Program-made: the position numbers and the translations under genes | Notes under the pieces: model-generated | The model's database searches: none | What the model was told of the DNA's origin: nothing | What the model saw: the letters and a program-made list of their open reading frames with translations, nothing else | Origin: Bacillus pseudomycoides | Lineage (GTDB): Bacteria > Bacillota > Bacilli > Bacillales > Bacillaceae_G | Direction of reading: 5' to 3' | NCBI RefSeq assembly: GCF_002582035.1 | Contig: NZ_NUQE01000036.1 | Location: 105,595-169,594 of the forward strand | Length of the DNA stretch: 64,000 nucleotides | Shown here: piece by piece, positions 8,226 through 16,538 of the stretch | Position numbering within the stretch: the first letter of the stretch is position 1 | How the letters are laid out: the number at the start of each line of letters is the position of its first letter

Positions 8226-9737
8226 CTATTTCAACAGTCCTTCTTTTTGTAAAAATTCATGTGCTACGTTCTCTGCTGCTTTCCCTTCTACATTCACTTC
8301 ATAATTCATTTTACGCATTTCTTCATCAGTAATTTTCCCAGCAAGTTTGTTTAGTGATTTTTCAATCTCTGGATATTTCTTTAATGTTTCTTCGCGTAAT
8401 AATGGTGCTCCTTGATAGGGCGGAAATAACCCTTTATCATCTTCTAGTACTTGTAGACCATATTGCTGTAATTCACTGTCTGTTGAATAAGCATCAATGA
8501 CATTTACATCACCAGATTGAACCGCACTATAACGCAGCTTCGGTTCCATTGTTTTTAAATTCGGAAACTGTATATTATATAGCTTTTGTATTCCTTTATA
8601 TCCATCTTCTCTATCTGCAAATTCAAGTGTAAATCCAGCTTTCATTTGAGAAGAGATGTTTTTCAAATCAGAAATAGTCTTTATGTTATACTGCTCCGCT
8701 ATTTGTTTTGGTACCGCTAATGCGTATGTATTGTTATATTTCATTGGTTTTAACAGCTTCATATTATATTTCTGCTCCAGGCCATTTCGCGCCTGCTCAT
8801 ATACTTCTTGACGATCTGTACTTTTTGGTTCTTCTTTTACGAAAGTTGATAATGCTGTTCCTGTAAATTCCGGATAAATATCAATTTCTCCAGATTTTAA
8901 TGCTTCGAATACAAAAGATGTTTTTCCAAAACCTGGTCTTGTTTCTACTTTTAAATCAGTATCCTGCTCAATTAATTGTTTATACATCTGAATTAAAATT
9001 TCCGGTTCTGAGCCAATCTTACCAGCAATTATAATATCTTTCTTCTGTGTACTCCAAAGAAAAGGTGCGATTGTGATTACGGCTACAGCAACTATTGTAA
9101 TCACTGTTCGCCTTGGTGAAAATCTTACATGCTCGATTATGCGTAGTACTCCATCAAAGAACAATGCTAATAGTGCAGCTGGAATAGCACCTAACAAAAT
9201 AAGAGCGTAATCATTCCGATCAATTCCAAGCAAGATAAACTTTCCTAATCCTCCGCCTCCAATTAAAGCAGCTAATGTCGCCGTACCAACAATTAGTACC
9301 ATTGCTGTCCGAATCCCTGCCATAATAAAGGGCCAGGCAAGTGGTATTTCTACTTTCCATAATCGTCTCCAACCGTTCATCCCCATCGCTCTTGCTGCCT
9401 CAATTAGAGATGGATCTAGTTTGCGAATACCTGTATATGTATTTCTCAATATAGGAAGCAACGCATAAATAACAAGAGCGATTATAGCTGGAACCTTTCC
9501 AATACCAACTAATGGAATTAATAATCCAAGAAGCGCTAAGGAAGGAATGGTTTGCATCACAGCAGAAGTACCAATAACCCATTCGGCAATGCGTTCTCGT
9601 CTTGTTAACAAAATTCCAAGCGGAACCGCGATAAGAACTGCAAAAAATAAAGCAATCAACGAAATTTGCAAATGTTCCAAAAGAGCACTTAACAGTTCTT
9701 GTTTACGTTCTTGCATCGTTTGTAATAATGCTGACAC
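8226..9737 (-). CDS. Fused permease/substrate-binding protein of a betaine/ergothioneine-type ABC importer (EgtU/OpuF-like)
   Basis: 503 residues in two parts. Residues about 1-215 are an OpuCB/ProW-type ABC permease with several membrane segments and the EAA-like loop (LIEAARAMGMNGWRRLWKVEIPLAWP). Residues about 235-503 are an OpuAC-type binding domain tethered outside the membrane, with conserved stretches (PEFTGTA, NNTYALAV, DREDGYKG, DAYSTDSEL, LFPPYQGAPLL). This fusion is found in OpuF and in the ergothioneine importer EgtU. The FADREDGYKG and DAYSTDSELQ blocks look to me most like EgtU, but ligand choice (glycine betaine, choline, carnitine or ergothioneine) is inference. It follows its ATPase gene by 3 bp in one operon. 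Confidence 0.85.
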   Translation of the reverse strand: MSALLQTMQERKQELLSALLEHLQISLIALFFAVLIAVPLGILLTRRERIAEWVIGTSAVMQTIPSLALLGLLIPLVGIGKVPAIIALVIYALLPILRNTYTGIRKLDPSLIEAARAMGMNGWRRLWKVEIPLAWPFIMAGIRTAMVLIVGTATLAALIGGGGLGKFILLGIDRNDYALILLGAIPAALLALFFDGVLRIIEHVRFSPRRTVITIVAVAVITIAPFLWSTQKKDIIIAGKIGSEPEILIQMYKQLIEQDTDLKVETRPGFGKTSFVFEALKSGEIDIYPEFTGTALSTFVKEEPKSTDRQEVYEQARNGLEQKYNMKLLKPMKYNNTYALAVPKQIAEQYNIKTISDLKNISSQMKAGFTLEFADREDGYKGIQKLYNIQFPNLKTMEPKLRYSAVQSGDVNVIDAYSTDSELQQYGLQVLEDDKGLFPPYQGAPLLREETLKKYPEIEKSLNKLAGKITDEEMRKMNYEVNVEGKAAENVAHEFLQKEGLLK

Positions 9738-9740
9738 TGT

Positions 9741-10703
9741 CTATCCCCTTTCTTTCATTTGATGTGTTATGTATTGAACGATATGTTGGCTTGTTAATGT
9801 ACCAATATATGTACCGTTTTGTTCGATTGGTATTTCTTTTTCATGTTCTAAACGAAGTAAAGCATCTTGCAGGGTAACTTCAGTCGAAAGTGGGGTCCCA
9901 TCAACTCGTTCCCCTTCTTGCGCTAATATAGATACTATATCCTCTACTTTTCTATTATCATACCAAGATGATACTCGCGGCTTCCCAATAAATTCTTCTA
10001 CAAATGCATTTGCGGGATTTTGTAAAATCACTTCTGGCGTATCCAGTTGGACCACTCTTCCATCTTTCATTATACAAATGCGATCACCAAGCGATAACGC
10101 TTCTTGCATATCATGTGTTACGAAGACAATTGTTTTTTGAATCTTTCTTTGCAAGGCTACTAAATCACGTTGCAGCTGCTCACGACTTAAAGGGTCAAGT
10201 GCACTGAATGGCTCATCCATTAAAACAATTTTCGGATTAGCAGCAAGTGCCCGCACAACACCAACACGCTGCTTTTGACCGCCAGATAATTCATCTGGCA
10301 TACGCCCCCTATATATATTAGGATCTAAACCAACCATTTCTAATAATTCATCAACACGCTTTTGAATTTTCGATTTACTCCATTTGCGCATTTCTGGTAC
10401 AACCGCAATATTTTCTGCAATTGTCATATGCGGAAATAATGCAATTTGTTGCAATACATATCCAATATTCCATCGCAATTCATGAATGTTATAATCCCGA
10501 ATGTTCTTTCCATCAATAAAAATGGAACCTTCTGTTGTTTCAATTAATCGATTAATCATTTTCATTGTCGTTGTTTTCCCGCATCCACTCGGGCCAATCA
10601 GAACAAAAAATTCTCCTTTACGAATCTCTAACTGTAGAGAGTCTACTGCTTTCGTTCCATCATCAAATGTTTTTGAAACACGTTCAAATTGAATCACATA
10701 CAC
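9741..10703 (-). CDS. ATPase subunit of the betaine/ergothioneine-type ABC importer
   Basis: 320-residue ABC ATPase of the OpuCA/ProV family. Walker A is GPSGCGKTT near residue 39, the signature is LSGGQKQR, Walker B is IVLMDEPFSALD, followed by the H-loop FVTHD. The C-terminal region (about 235-320) is a partial CBS-like regulatory part (TEVTLQDALLRLEHEKEIPI...GTLTSQHIVQYI), shorter than the two full CBS domains of OpuCA. First gene of a two-gene operon; its partner supplies both channel and ligand binding, so the importer needs only these two genes. Confidence 0.9.
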   Translation of the reverse strand: MYVIQFERVSKTFDDGTKAVDSLQLEIRKGEFFVLIGPSGCGKTTTMKMINRLIETTEGSIFIDGKNIRDYNIHELRWNIGYVLQQIALFPHMTIAENIAVVPEMRKWSKSKIQKRVDELLEMVGLDPNIYRGRMPDELSGGQKQRVGVVRALAANPKIVLMDEPFSALDPLSREQLQRDLVALQRKIQKTIVFVTHDMQEALSLGDRICIMKDGRVVQLDTPEVILQNPANAFVEEFIGKPRVSSWYDNRKVEDIVSILAQEGERVDGTPLSTEVTLQDALLRLEHEKEIPIEQNGTYIGTLTSQHIVQYITHQMKERG

Positions 10704-10774
10704 AACTCCTTTTTCATTCTCTCTTCCATTCTCACGGAAATTCGAGCTATTTTCAAATCATTTGTTTTTTTAAT

Positions 10775-10800
10775 AAAAAAGAGCTCTATTTTGAGCTCTA
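10775..10800 (-). terminator. Rho-independent terminator of the DUF218 gene
   Basis: Stem AGAGCTC / GAGCTCT then TTTTTT on the minus strand; it begins at the TAG stop codon. Confidence 0.85.
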
Positions 10801-11355
10801 ATGATCCACTAAAATTGTTTTCATAATAGCAGCATATTCACGTATATATGCCTTTTTCTTTGAACGCTTTGGCGTTGGTGCAGCAAGCGATTCCATCCTC
10901 ATCCCTAAACGATTTGCAATAATTTTTGTTCGGTATAAATGATAAGTGTTACTTACTACAACCGCATGCTTCACATCATATAAATCTATAGAAAACTTTA
11001 TATTTTCATATGTACTTGTAGAACGATCTTCGAGTAAAATCCGTTCTTTTTCAATACCGTTTGCCATTAAATAACGGCACATACTAAGTGCTTCTGGAAT
11101 ATCCTCGTCGTCTCCTTGCCCACCAGATACAACTACTTTTACTTTTGGATGCATCTGTAAATAACCTAGCGCTGCATCTAATCGATATTGTAGTGATAAT
11201 GATGGTTTATCTCCAAATAATTTTGCACCTAAAACTAAAACGTACGGTGCTGTATGACTTACTTTTTCATTGGCAATTTTCTTAATGCGATATGTTATAT
11301 AAACAACATATAATGGCGGCAATAACAACAGTAATAATAAAAACCATTTATTCAT
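10798..11355 (-). CDS. DUF218 (YdcF/SanA-like) membrane-anchored protein
   Basis: 185 residues with one N-terminal membrane anchor (residues about 3-22, WFLLLLLLLPPLYVVYITY). The DUF218 domain follows: VLVLGAKLFGDKPSLSLQYRLDAAL, VVVSGGQGDDEDIPEALSMCRYL, ILLEDRSTSTYENI and VVVSNTYHLYRT are the family's conserved blocks. Family members are linked to envelope integrity and vancomycin sensitivity, but the biochemical activity is not established. Monocistronic, ending in its own terminator. Confidence 0.85.
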   Translation of the reverse strand: MNKWFLLLLLLLPPLYVVYITYRIKKIANEKVSHTAPYVLVLGAKLFGDKPSLSLQYRLDAALGYLQMHPKVKVVVSGGQGDDEDIPEALSMCRYLMANGIEKERILLEDRSTSTYENIKFSIDLYDVKHAVVVSNTYHLYRTKIIANRLGMRMESLAAPTPKRSKKKAYIREYAAIMKTILVDH

Positions 11356-11800
11356 ATGGCAGTTCTCTCCCTTTCTTTTTTATTATATAAAAGAAAAGGA
11401 TTATGAAGAAGTACTTTATCCTGTAGTACACACTTGATTTCAAAAAATAGCGAGGTATCATATTAAATATATATAAACCGTATTTCTTTTTGAAGAATCG
11501 CACCCGTTAGTTTAAGTGTAATAATTCACAATCAAACTTCCAAGTTATTCCTATTAACTCTTACCCACATGGAACGCCATTTTTCCAGATAATCCATAAC
11601 GTTCACATGAGTTAAAAAACACCATCAAAATGATGGTATTTTTTGTCCATCTGGGAATAACAGAAAGAATTGCTTAGCAAAGTTTAGGTAGCTAATAGAA
11701 GGGAGCGGCTTAAAAATGCTCATTTTTCCCCATAACCATTTTTCAAGGGTACCCCTTAAAGATTAGATCCATCTTTCAGGAACACTCGTGTTATTCGGGA
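11356..11800. other. Intergenic region bordering an acquired gene
   Basis: 445 bp without a credible gene. It contains a symmetric terminator-like hairpin at 11614-11644 (ACCATCA / TGATGGT flanked by A-run and T-run). From about 11680 composition shifts toward the GC-rich neighbour, so the left border of the acquired segment probably lies between the hairpin and the decarboxylase gene. No clear terminal inverted repeats were seen. Confidence 0.5.
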
Positions 11801-13519
11801 CTATTTTGGGCCGCGCTGCATCTCCTGCATCTCCATATAACTGCGCATCTGTCGCATATATTCGGGTGCGTCCATCGGATTCCCAGCGATCATTTCAATG
11901 ATACAGAGCCTTTCGGCACGTTCCCTTTCAGCTTGGGTTATAGCTTGATCAAGCTCTCCATAGGTCTGAGCCGTAACGGTAAACGCGTTGCCTCCAAAGA
12001 CTTCGGCCAGCTTGGTGTAAGACCATCGAGGGATTTGGTTGTACTTTTGATTCTCTGTTTTGACATTCAAATATTTCTCGATCGTATAACCATCGTTGTT
12101 CAAGACGAAGATTATGGGTTTGCAGCCGTAATATAGCATGGAACTGATTTCCTGGGCTGTTAGTTGCAAGGAGCCGTCACCTGTAAACAACAACACCCGA
12201 CGTTCCGGTGCGGCGATAATAGCACCGAACGCCGAGGGGGTTGCGTAACCGATGGATCCCCAGCCTCCTTGCCCAATATATGTTACATTGCTCGGCAGTC
12301 TCACCTCAGCCATTCCATTGTAGAACGTCCCTGTCTCGACGATCATAATATCGCCTTCTTTCAGCATGCGCTGAAAAAGGGGATAATAGCCGGCCGCCAT
12401 TAGAGGCTCTTCGGCACTAGCTGTGACTTGATCGTAAGGGAATAACAAATTTCCCGCCAAACCTTGACCTATGTATCCCACCTTCTGCACTGCAAGCAGC
12501 ATGTCGGCTGCAAAAACATTCGGATATTCCGCCTCAGCGATCTTGACCATGTCCGGTTGAATATTGATAGTCACCAGCGGGTTCAGCTTTGCGGTAAAAT
12601 TCGCGGTGTTGGTGTCCGCCCATAACATACCGACCGCAATGATACAGTCTGCATTTTCCACCGTACTTTGGACTTCAGAATTTCCGAAAGAGCCTAGGTA
12701 CATTCCGATATAATTTGGATGGGTTTCGTCGAATGCCCCCTTCCCAAACATCATCGTCACAACAGGCACATTCATAGCGTCGGCCAGCCGCTGAACTGCT
12801 GTCTGAAGGCCAAAGCGCATTGTTTTGACATCCACCAAGATAACCGGCTTGTGAGCACGCTCTAGCAGCCGACGGACGTGATCCGCAGCAGCCTGAAGGG
12901 TTTTTAGGTTGGACTTTGGACACGGCGGCACCGGCTCTTCCCGGGCAGCAATCGGCTTGCTCACTAAATCATCAGCCACAACCAGATATACCGGCTTTTT
13001 CTTTTCCTTAGCAATGCGAATCGCAGCCGGAATTTCAATCTTGGCGTTTTCCGGCGTAAGCACCGCGGTATAAACCGTAATCTGCTCATACACCTTGCGG
13101 AAGACAGCAAAATTTCCATCCATTAGGGTGTGGTGCATCAGCTTGTGCTCCTTTTGATCCTTCTCAGGAGGCGCACCCACAATATGAATTATTGGCACAT
13201 GCTCGCTGTTGGCTCCCGCTATCGCATTGCAGGCGCTGAGCTCCCCGACCCCGAAGGTCGTAATAAGAGCGGACATGCCTTTGATTCTCGCGTAGCCATC
13301 CGCAGCATAACCCGAGTTTAGTTCGTTCCTTCCATTTATAAACCGGATACCGTTATACCGCTCCAGAGCATCAAGCAGTGTAAAATTATAGTCCCCTGCG
13401 ACGCCAAAAATTTCGGTAATGCCCTCCAACTTCAAGCAATCGAACAAATACTGGCCAACTGTTTTTTGAGCCATCCTGGTTGGCGAGCCAGAGCCGCCCT
13501 CCGCCATCATGTTATCCAT
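11801..13519 (-). CDS. Thiamine diphosphate-dependent 2-oxoacid decarboxylase (indolepyruvate/pyruvate decarboxylase type)
   Basis: 572-residue ThDP enzyme that decarboxylates a 2-oxoacid to an aldehyde. Catalytic glutamate E66 lies in NGRNELN. The paired histidines H129-H130 (MHHTLMDG) are diagnostic of pyruvate/indolepyruvate/phenylpyruvate decarboxylases rather than acetolactate synthase. The ThDP motif runs GDGS (447-450) to NN (474-475), and E481 in GYTIE is the second catalytic glutamate. AAGGAGTGAG precedes the ATG. GC content is visibly near 50-55%, against about 35% around it, and codon use is GC-rich, which points to horizontal transfer. Precise substrate (pyruvate, indolepyruvate, branched oxoacids) is not decidable here. 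Confidence 0.9.
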   Translation of the reverse strand: MDNMMAEGGSGSPTRMAQKTVGQYLFDCLKLEGITEIFGVAGDYNFTLLDALERYNGIRFINGRNELNSGYAADGYARIKGMSALITTFGVGELSACNAIAGANSEHVPIIHIVGAPPEKDQKEHKLMHHTLMDGNFAVFRKVYEQITVYTAVLTPENAKIEIPAAIRIAKEKKKPVYLVVADDLVSKPIAAREEPVPPCPKSNLKTLQAAADHVRRLLERAHKPVILVDVKTMRFGLQTAVQRLADAMNVPVVTMMFGKGAFDETHPNYIGMYLGSFGNSEVQSTVENADCIIAVGMLWADTNTANFTAKLNPLVTINIQPDMVKIAEAEYPNVFAADMLLAVQKVGYIGQGLAGNLLFPYDQVTASAEEPLMAAGYYPLFQRMLKEGDIMIVETGTFYNGMAEVRLPSNVTYIGQGGWGSIGYATPSAFGAIIAAPERRVLLFTGDGSLQLTAQEISSMLYYGCKPIIFVLNNDGYTIEKYLNVKTENQKYNQIPRWSYTKLAEVFGGNAFTVTAQTYGELDQAITQAERERAERLCIIEMIAGNPMDAPEYMRQMRSYMEMQEMQRGPK

Positions 13520-13702
13520 CGCTCACTCACTCCTTATCCATTTCTTGGGCTTGTTCTGTGTAATAGTGCCCTTTTAATAGTTCCCTTTCATTGAACAGGT
13601 TATCCGGTATGCGGAGCGACGAGCGATCTTCTGTGCGTTATATCCTTTAATTATTTTTGTTCAAGTAATGGTAAAGTAAGGCGTTGACGAAATGATATTA
13701 TA

Positions 13703-13741
13703 AAAAAAGATAGTAGGGATAATCAATCCTTACTATCTTTA
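13703..13741. terminator. Symmetric terminator-like hairpin
   Basis: Stem AAAGATAGTA / TACTATCTTT with inner GGAT/ATCC pairing and an A-run on the left. It lies between the 35-codon gene and the acquired decarboxylase and could end the small gene's transcript on the minus strand. Confidence 0.7.
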
Positions 13742-13791
13742 CTGTTAATATTTATATGTCTTTAAATTAAATCCTCGCTATGTTTCTAGCC

Positions 13792-13899
13792 TTAACGCTG
13801 CCCTGCATTTTGGGCATTGCGTGCTTTCTTTGAAGAAGTATGATCCTGCGTTTGATTTCCCTTATGCTTAGCAGAACCTAATGCTTTTGTTTTTCCCAT
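13792..13899 (-). CDS. Small basic protein, 35 aa, SASP-like composition
   Basis: Short ORF with AAAGGTG nine bases before the ATG. The product begins MGKTKALGSAKHKGNQ and is rich in Lys, Gln, Asn and Ala with no hydrophobic stretch. That composition resembles minor small acid-soluble spore proteins, but I cannot assign it to a named family. It lies between the MFS gene and a terminator-like hairpin. Confidence 0.5.
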   Translation of the reverse strand: MGKTKALGSAKHKGNQTQDHTSSKKARNAQNAGQR

Positions 13900-13957
13900 A
13901 TCATTTCACACCTTTTTTTAGAATGTTACATCTATATGATGTGTATTAGATTCACTA

Positions 13958-15187
13958 CTATACAACTGTTTTATTGGTAATATGAATTCGTTCTTGCCGT
14001 TTCACTTTCACATATAAAAATCCTATACACGTTGCAACAATTAATAAAATGCTCAGTGCATAAAACGGAATCATAACACCAATTTGAGACACAAGTGTTG
14101 TAAAGGCAAGAAGAAGAATGATGCGTATACCTGTACCAACAAATCGAAATAGACTATCCACACGGCCAATTACTTCGTTTGGAACTTGTTCCATCATAAG
14201 CACATTGCGTGCAACACGTGTGCCGGCATTTCCCATCGCCATAAAGATAGCAAGGCCATATAGTAAAAAGACTGATGGCTTTATAATCATTACGGTAATT
14301 GAAATTGTATATATGAACATCGTTAACACAATTGACACTTCTGTTTTTACATATTTCATAAGAATTGGAATACCAATCCCTGCAAGCATTGCACCGATAC
14401 CATACATCATTCCTTCCGTACCGTATACGGATCCACTTTCCTTTAATACATCCGAAATGTACACAGGCATTAAATAATTTGTCATCATGACACCGATAAA
14501 CGGCATATATGTCGCAAATAGAAACCAAAATAATTTCTTTCTTTTCTTCATAAAATGAATGCCTTCAAAAATTTGTTTTGTGAATGGTTGTTTTCCGTTT
14601 TCTGTTCTCTGTCTTGTATAAGGAATAAATGATAATAATATAAATGCGCCTATATACGCTAACATATTGATAAATAAAATCCATTTCACAGCAACAATTG
14701 TAATCATAAAACTAGCAACCGCACCAGCAATAACTTGTGTCAATTGTCCCTGTATTTCCATCGTTCCGCTTAATGATTTATAATGCTCCGATGCAAACAC
14801 TTCTTGATTAAAGGCGAAAATGTTCGGATAAAATACTAAATAATAAAATGAACCTGTTATATACAGCACAATATAATGTATTGTTTCATAAGAATGACCT
14901 GTAAATCCCCAACATACCATAATACCGACAGCAATTGCTCCAATGGCTTCATTCACTAAAAGTAGCGTTTTACGAGAAAAACGATCAATACAATGTCCAA
15001 TAAATGGTGTACATAAAAACATAACAAGTGTGGATATAATCGAAATATAGCCAAACATTGTATTTCCACCTGGTGACGTTACAAGTAGCCACGAAATCGT
15101 AATCATCGTAATGCCGGAGCCAATCGCAGATAAGCTATTGGCTCCAAGAATATAGTACAACCGAGAATCGCGGTAAAGAGATGACAT
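13958..15187 (-). CDS. MFS transporter (multidrug/siderophore exporter-like)
   Basis: 409 residues with about 12 hydrophobic segments. The MFS loop 2-3 motif is visible as GHCIDRFSRKTLLL after the second segment, and a central basic stretch (TRQRTENGKQPFTK) separates the two six-helix halves. It resembles the EntS/MFS_3-like exporters; substrate unknown. The ATG begins one base after the stop codon of the azoreductase gene, whose last codons contain its ribosome binding site (AGGAG), so translation is probably coupled. Confidence 0.85.
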   Translation of the reverse strand: MSSLYRDSRLYYILGANSLSAIGSGITMITISWLLVTSPGGNTMFGYISIISTLVMFLCTPFIGHCIDRFSRKTLLLVNEAIGAIAVGIMVCWGFTGHSYETIHYIVLYITGSFYYLVFYPNIFAFNQEVFASEHYKSLSGTMEIQGQLTQVIAGAVASFMITIVAVKWILFINMLAYIGAFILLSFIPYTRQRTENGKQPFTKQIFEGIHFMKKRKKLFWFLFATYMPFIGVMMTNYLMPVYISDVLKESGSVYGTEGMMYGIGAMLAGIGIPILMKYVKTEVSIVLTMFIYTISITVMIIKPSVFLLYGLAIFMAMGNAGTRVARNVLMMEQVPNEVIGRVDSLFRFVGTGIRIILLLAFTTLVSQIGVMIPFYALSILLIVATCIGFLYVKVKRQERIHITNKTVV

Positions 15188-15188
15188 A

Positions 15189-15725
15189 TTAATCAGCTCC
15201 TAATTGTTTTTTCAGTTCTGGAAAGATGCTCATGTATCCTCTCAATTCTTTTAATAAATCCGCAACAAGTGGTTTTGCCTCTTCACCCAATTCTCCGTTC
15301 TGTACGTGAAGACTATCAATGACAACTTGTTTCGGAATGACATTTGCATATATCCCTCTTGCAACAATACGCATACTATTTAAGGCATTTATACCGCCTT
15401 TACCGCCGCCTGCAACCGCAAGGAGCCCAACCGGCTTATGCATAAACTCGCTGCTTCCAAGAAAATCAAATGCATTTTTCAATGCACCGCTCATCGCATT
15501 ATGATACTCAGGTGTGCATAATACAACACCATCTGCTTCTTTTACAAGTTTCTTTAATTTTGCTACTGCTTGTAATTCATATTGAGAATTTTCTCCGTTA
15601 TATAACGGAAGCGCTTCAATAGCTAAATCATATAATTCTCCTTTATAAGCCTCCGCAATATGCTTTGCAATGACGCGAGTTTTACCAGATTTACGTGGTG
15701 TACCGTTAATTACAACTAGTTTCAT
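15189..15725 (-). CDS. azr: NADPH-dependent FMN reductase / azoreductase (YhdA-like)
   Basis: 178-residue flavodoxin-fold reductase. The FMN phosphate-binding loop is GTPRKSGKTR near residue 8, and the flavin-contact segments are TPEYHNAMSGALKNAFDFL and GGGKGGINALNSMR. In B. subtilis the homologue yhdA (azr) lies beside yhcY-yhcZ, exactly the neighbours found here, which supports orthology. It likely reduces quinones, nitro or azo compounds using NADPH. It is separated from the response regulator gene by a terminator and coupled to the downstream MFS gene. Confidence 0.85.
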   Translation of the reverse strand: MKLVVINGTPRKSGKTRVIAKHIAEAYKGELYDLAIEALPLYNGENSQYELQAVAKLKKLVKEADGVVLCTPEYHNAMSGALKNAFDFLGSSEFMHKPVGLLAVAGGGKGGINALNSMRIVARGIYANVIPKQVVIDSLHVQNGELGEEAKPLVADLLKELRGYMSIFPELKKQLGAD

Positions 15726-15833
15726 GATTATTTCTCTCCCTTATTTGAATTTCTATATTTATATTATCAGAAAATTACCTCTTATAAACCGTAAAAAAGA
15801 CGGAAAACGATTGAGAAAATAGTATGAAAAAAA

Positions 15834-15868
15834 TAAAATAGGAACTCATACTTTCGTATGAGTTCCTG
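15834..15868 (-). terminator. Rho-independent terminator after the response regulator gene
   Basis: Perfect stem AGGAACTCATAC / GTATGAGTTCCT followed on the minus strand by ATTTTATTTTTTT. Confidence 0.9.
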
Positions 15869-15889
15869 TTTTATTTCAATTCATTCTTC

Positions 15890-16525
15890 CTATACAACAC
15901 CGTGTTTTACCGCATACAGGGCCGCTTGTGTTCGATCATCTACATGTAATTTAGTAAGAACATTTGAAACATGTGTTTTTACGGTTTGTTCTGTAATATG
16001 TAGTTCTGCAGCTATTTCTTTATTACTTCTCCCTTTGGCAATTTCTCGCAGCACTTCTTTTTCCCGCTTCGTTAGCATAGATAAACTATCTTGCTTTTTC
16101 TCAACTGTTACTGGGCGTCCTAATAAAGCAGGGGTTACTTTCGGATGGAAATTAGCATTCCCTTGATAAACTGCAATAATTGAAGCTACAAGTTGATCTG
16201 GCTGTACTTCTTTTAATTGATATCCATCTGCACCTGCTTCGAGTGCTGGAAGAACATAATCTTGTTCTGAAAAACTGCTTAACATAAGTATTTTAATAGA
16301 TGAATCATATTGTTTCATACGCTTCGTTGCTTCGATTCCGTCCATTTTTGGCATCGACACATCCATTAATACGACATCAGGTCGTTCTTTTTGAATAAAT
16401 TGCAACGCTTCTTCTCCATCTCCCACTTCACCAATAATATCAAATTCTTCTTTTGTTTTTAAAAAGAAAACAAGACCTCTTCGTACAATATGATGGTCCT
16501 CTACAAGTAGTAGTTTTATTTTCAA
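15890..16525 (-). CDS. NarL/LuxR-family response regulator (YhcZ-like)
   Basis: 211 residues. The receiver domain (about 1-120) has the acidic pair ED at residues 8-9, phospho-acceptor D in VVLMDVSMPKMDG, and a Lys in the LKEV stretch. The C-terminal LuxR-type helix-turn-helix (about 145-210) contains LTKREKEVLREIAKGRSNKEIAAELHI. The frame is open further upstream, but a TTG at 16525 preceded by GAAGGGGGAAATCC is the best start and matches family N-termini (KIKLLLVEDH). It lies 13 bp after the sensor kinase gene. Signal unknown. Confidence 0.9.
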   Translation of the reverse strand: MKIKLLLVEDHHIVRRGLVFFLKTKEEFDIIGEVGDGEEALQFIQKERPDVVLMDVSMPKMDGIEATKRMKQYDSSIKILMLSSFSEQDYVLPALEAGADGYQLKEVQPDQLVASIIAVYQGNANFHPKVTPALLGRPVTVEKKQDSLSMLTKREKEVLREIAKGRSNKEIAAELHITEQTVKTHVSNVLTKLHVDDRTQAALYAVKHGVV

Positions 16526-16538
16526 TGGATTTCCCCCT

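Noticed and set aside
11801-13519. Acetolactate synthase assignment for the ThDP enzyme
   Set aside because: The His-His pair after the E66 region and the C-terminal NDGYTIE block are those of 2-oxoacid decarboxylases, and no regulatory subunit gene is near.
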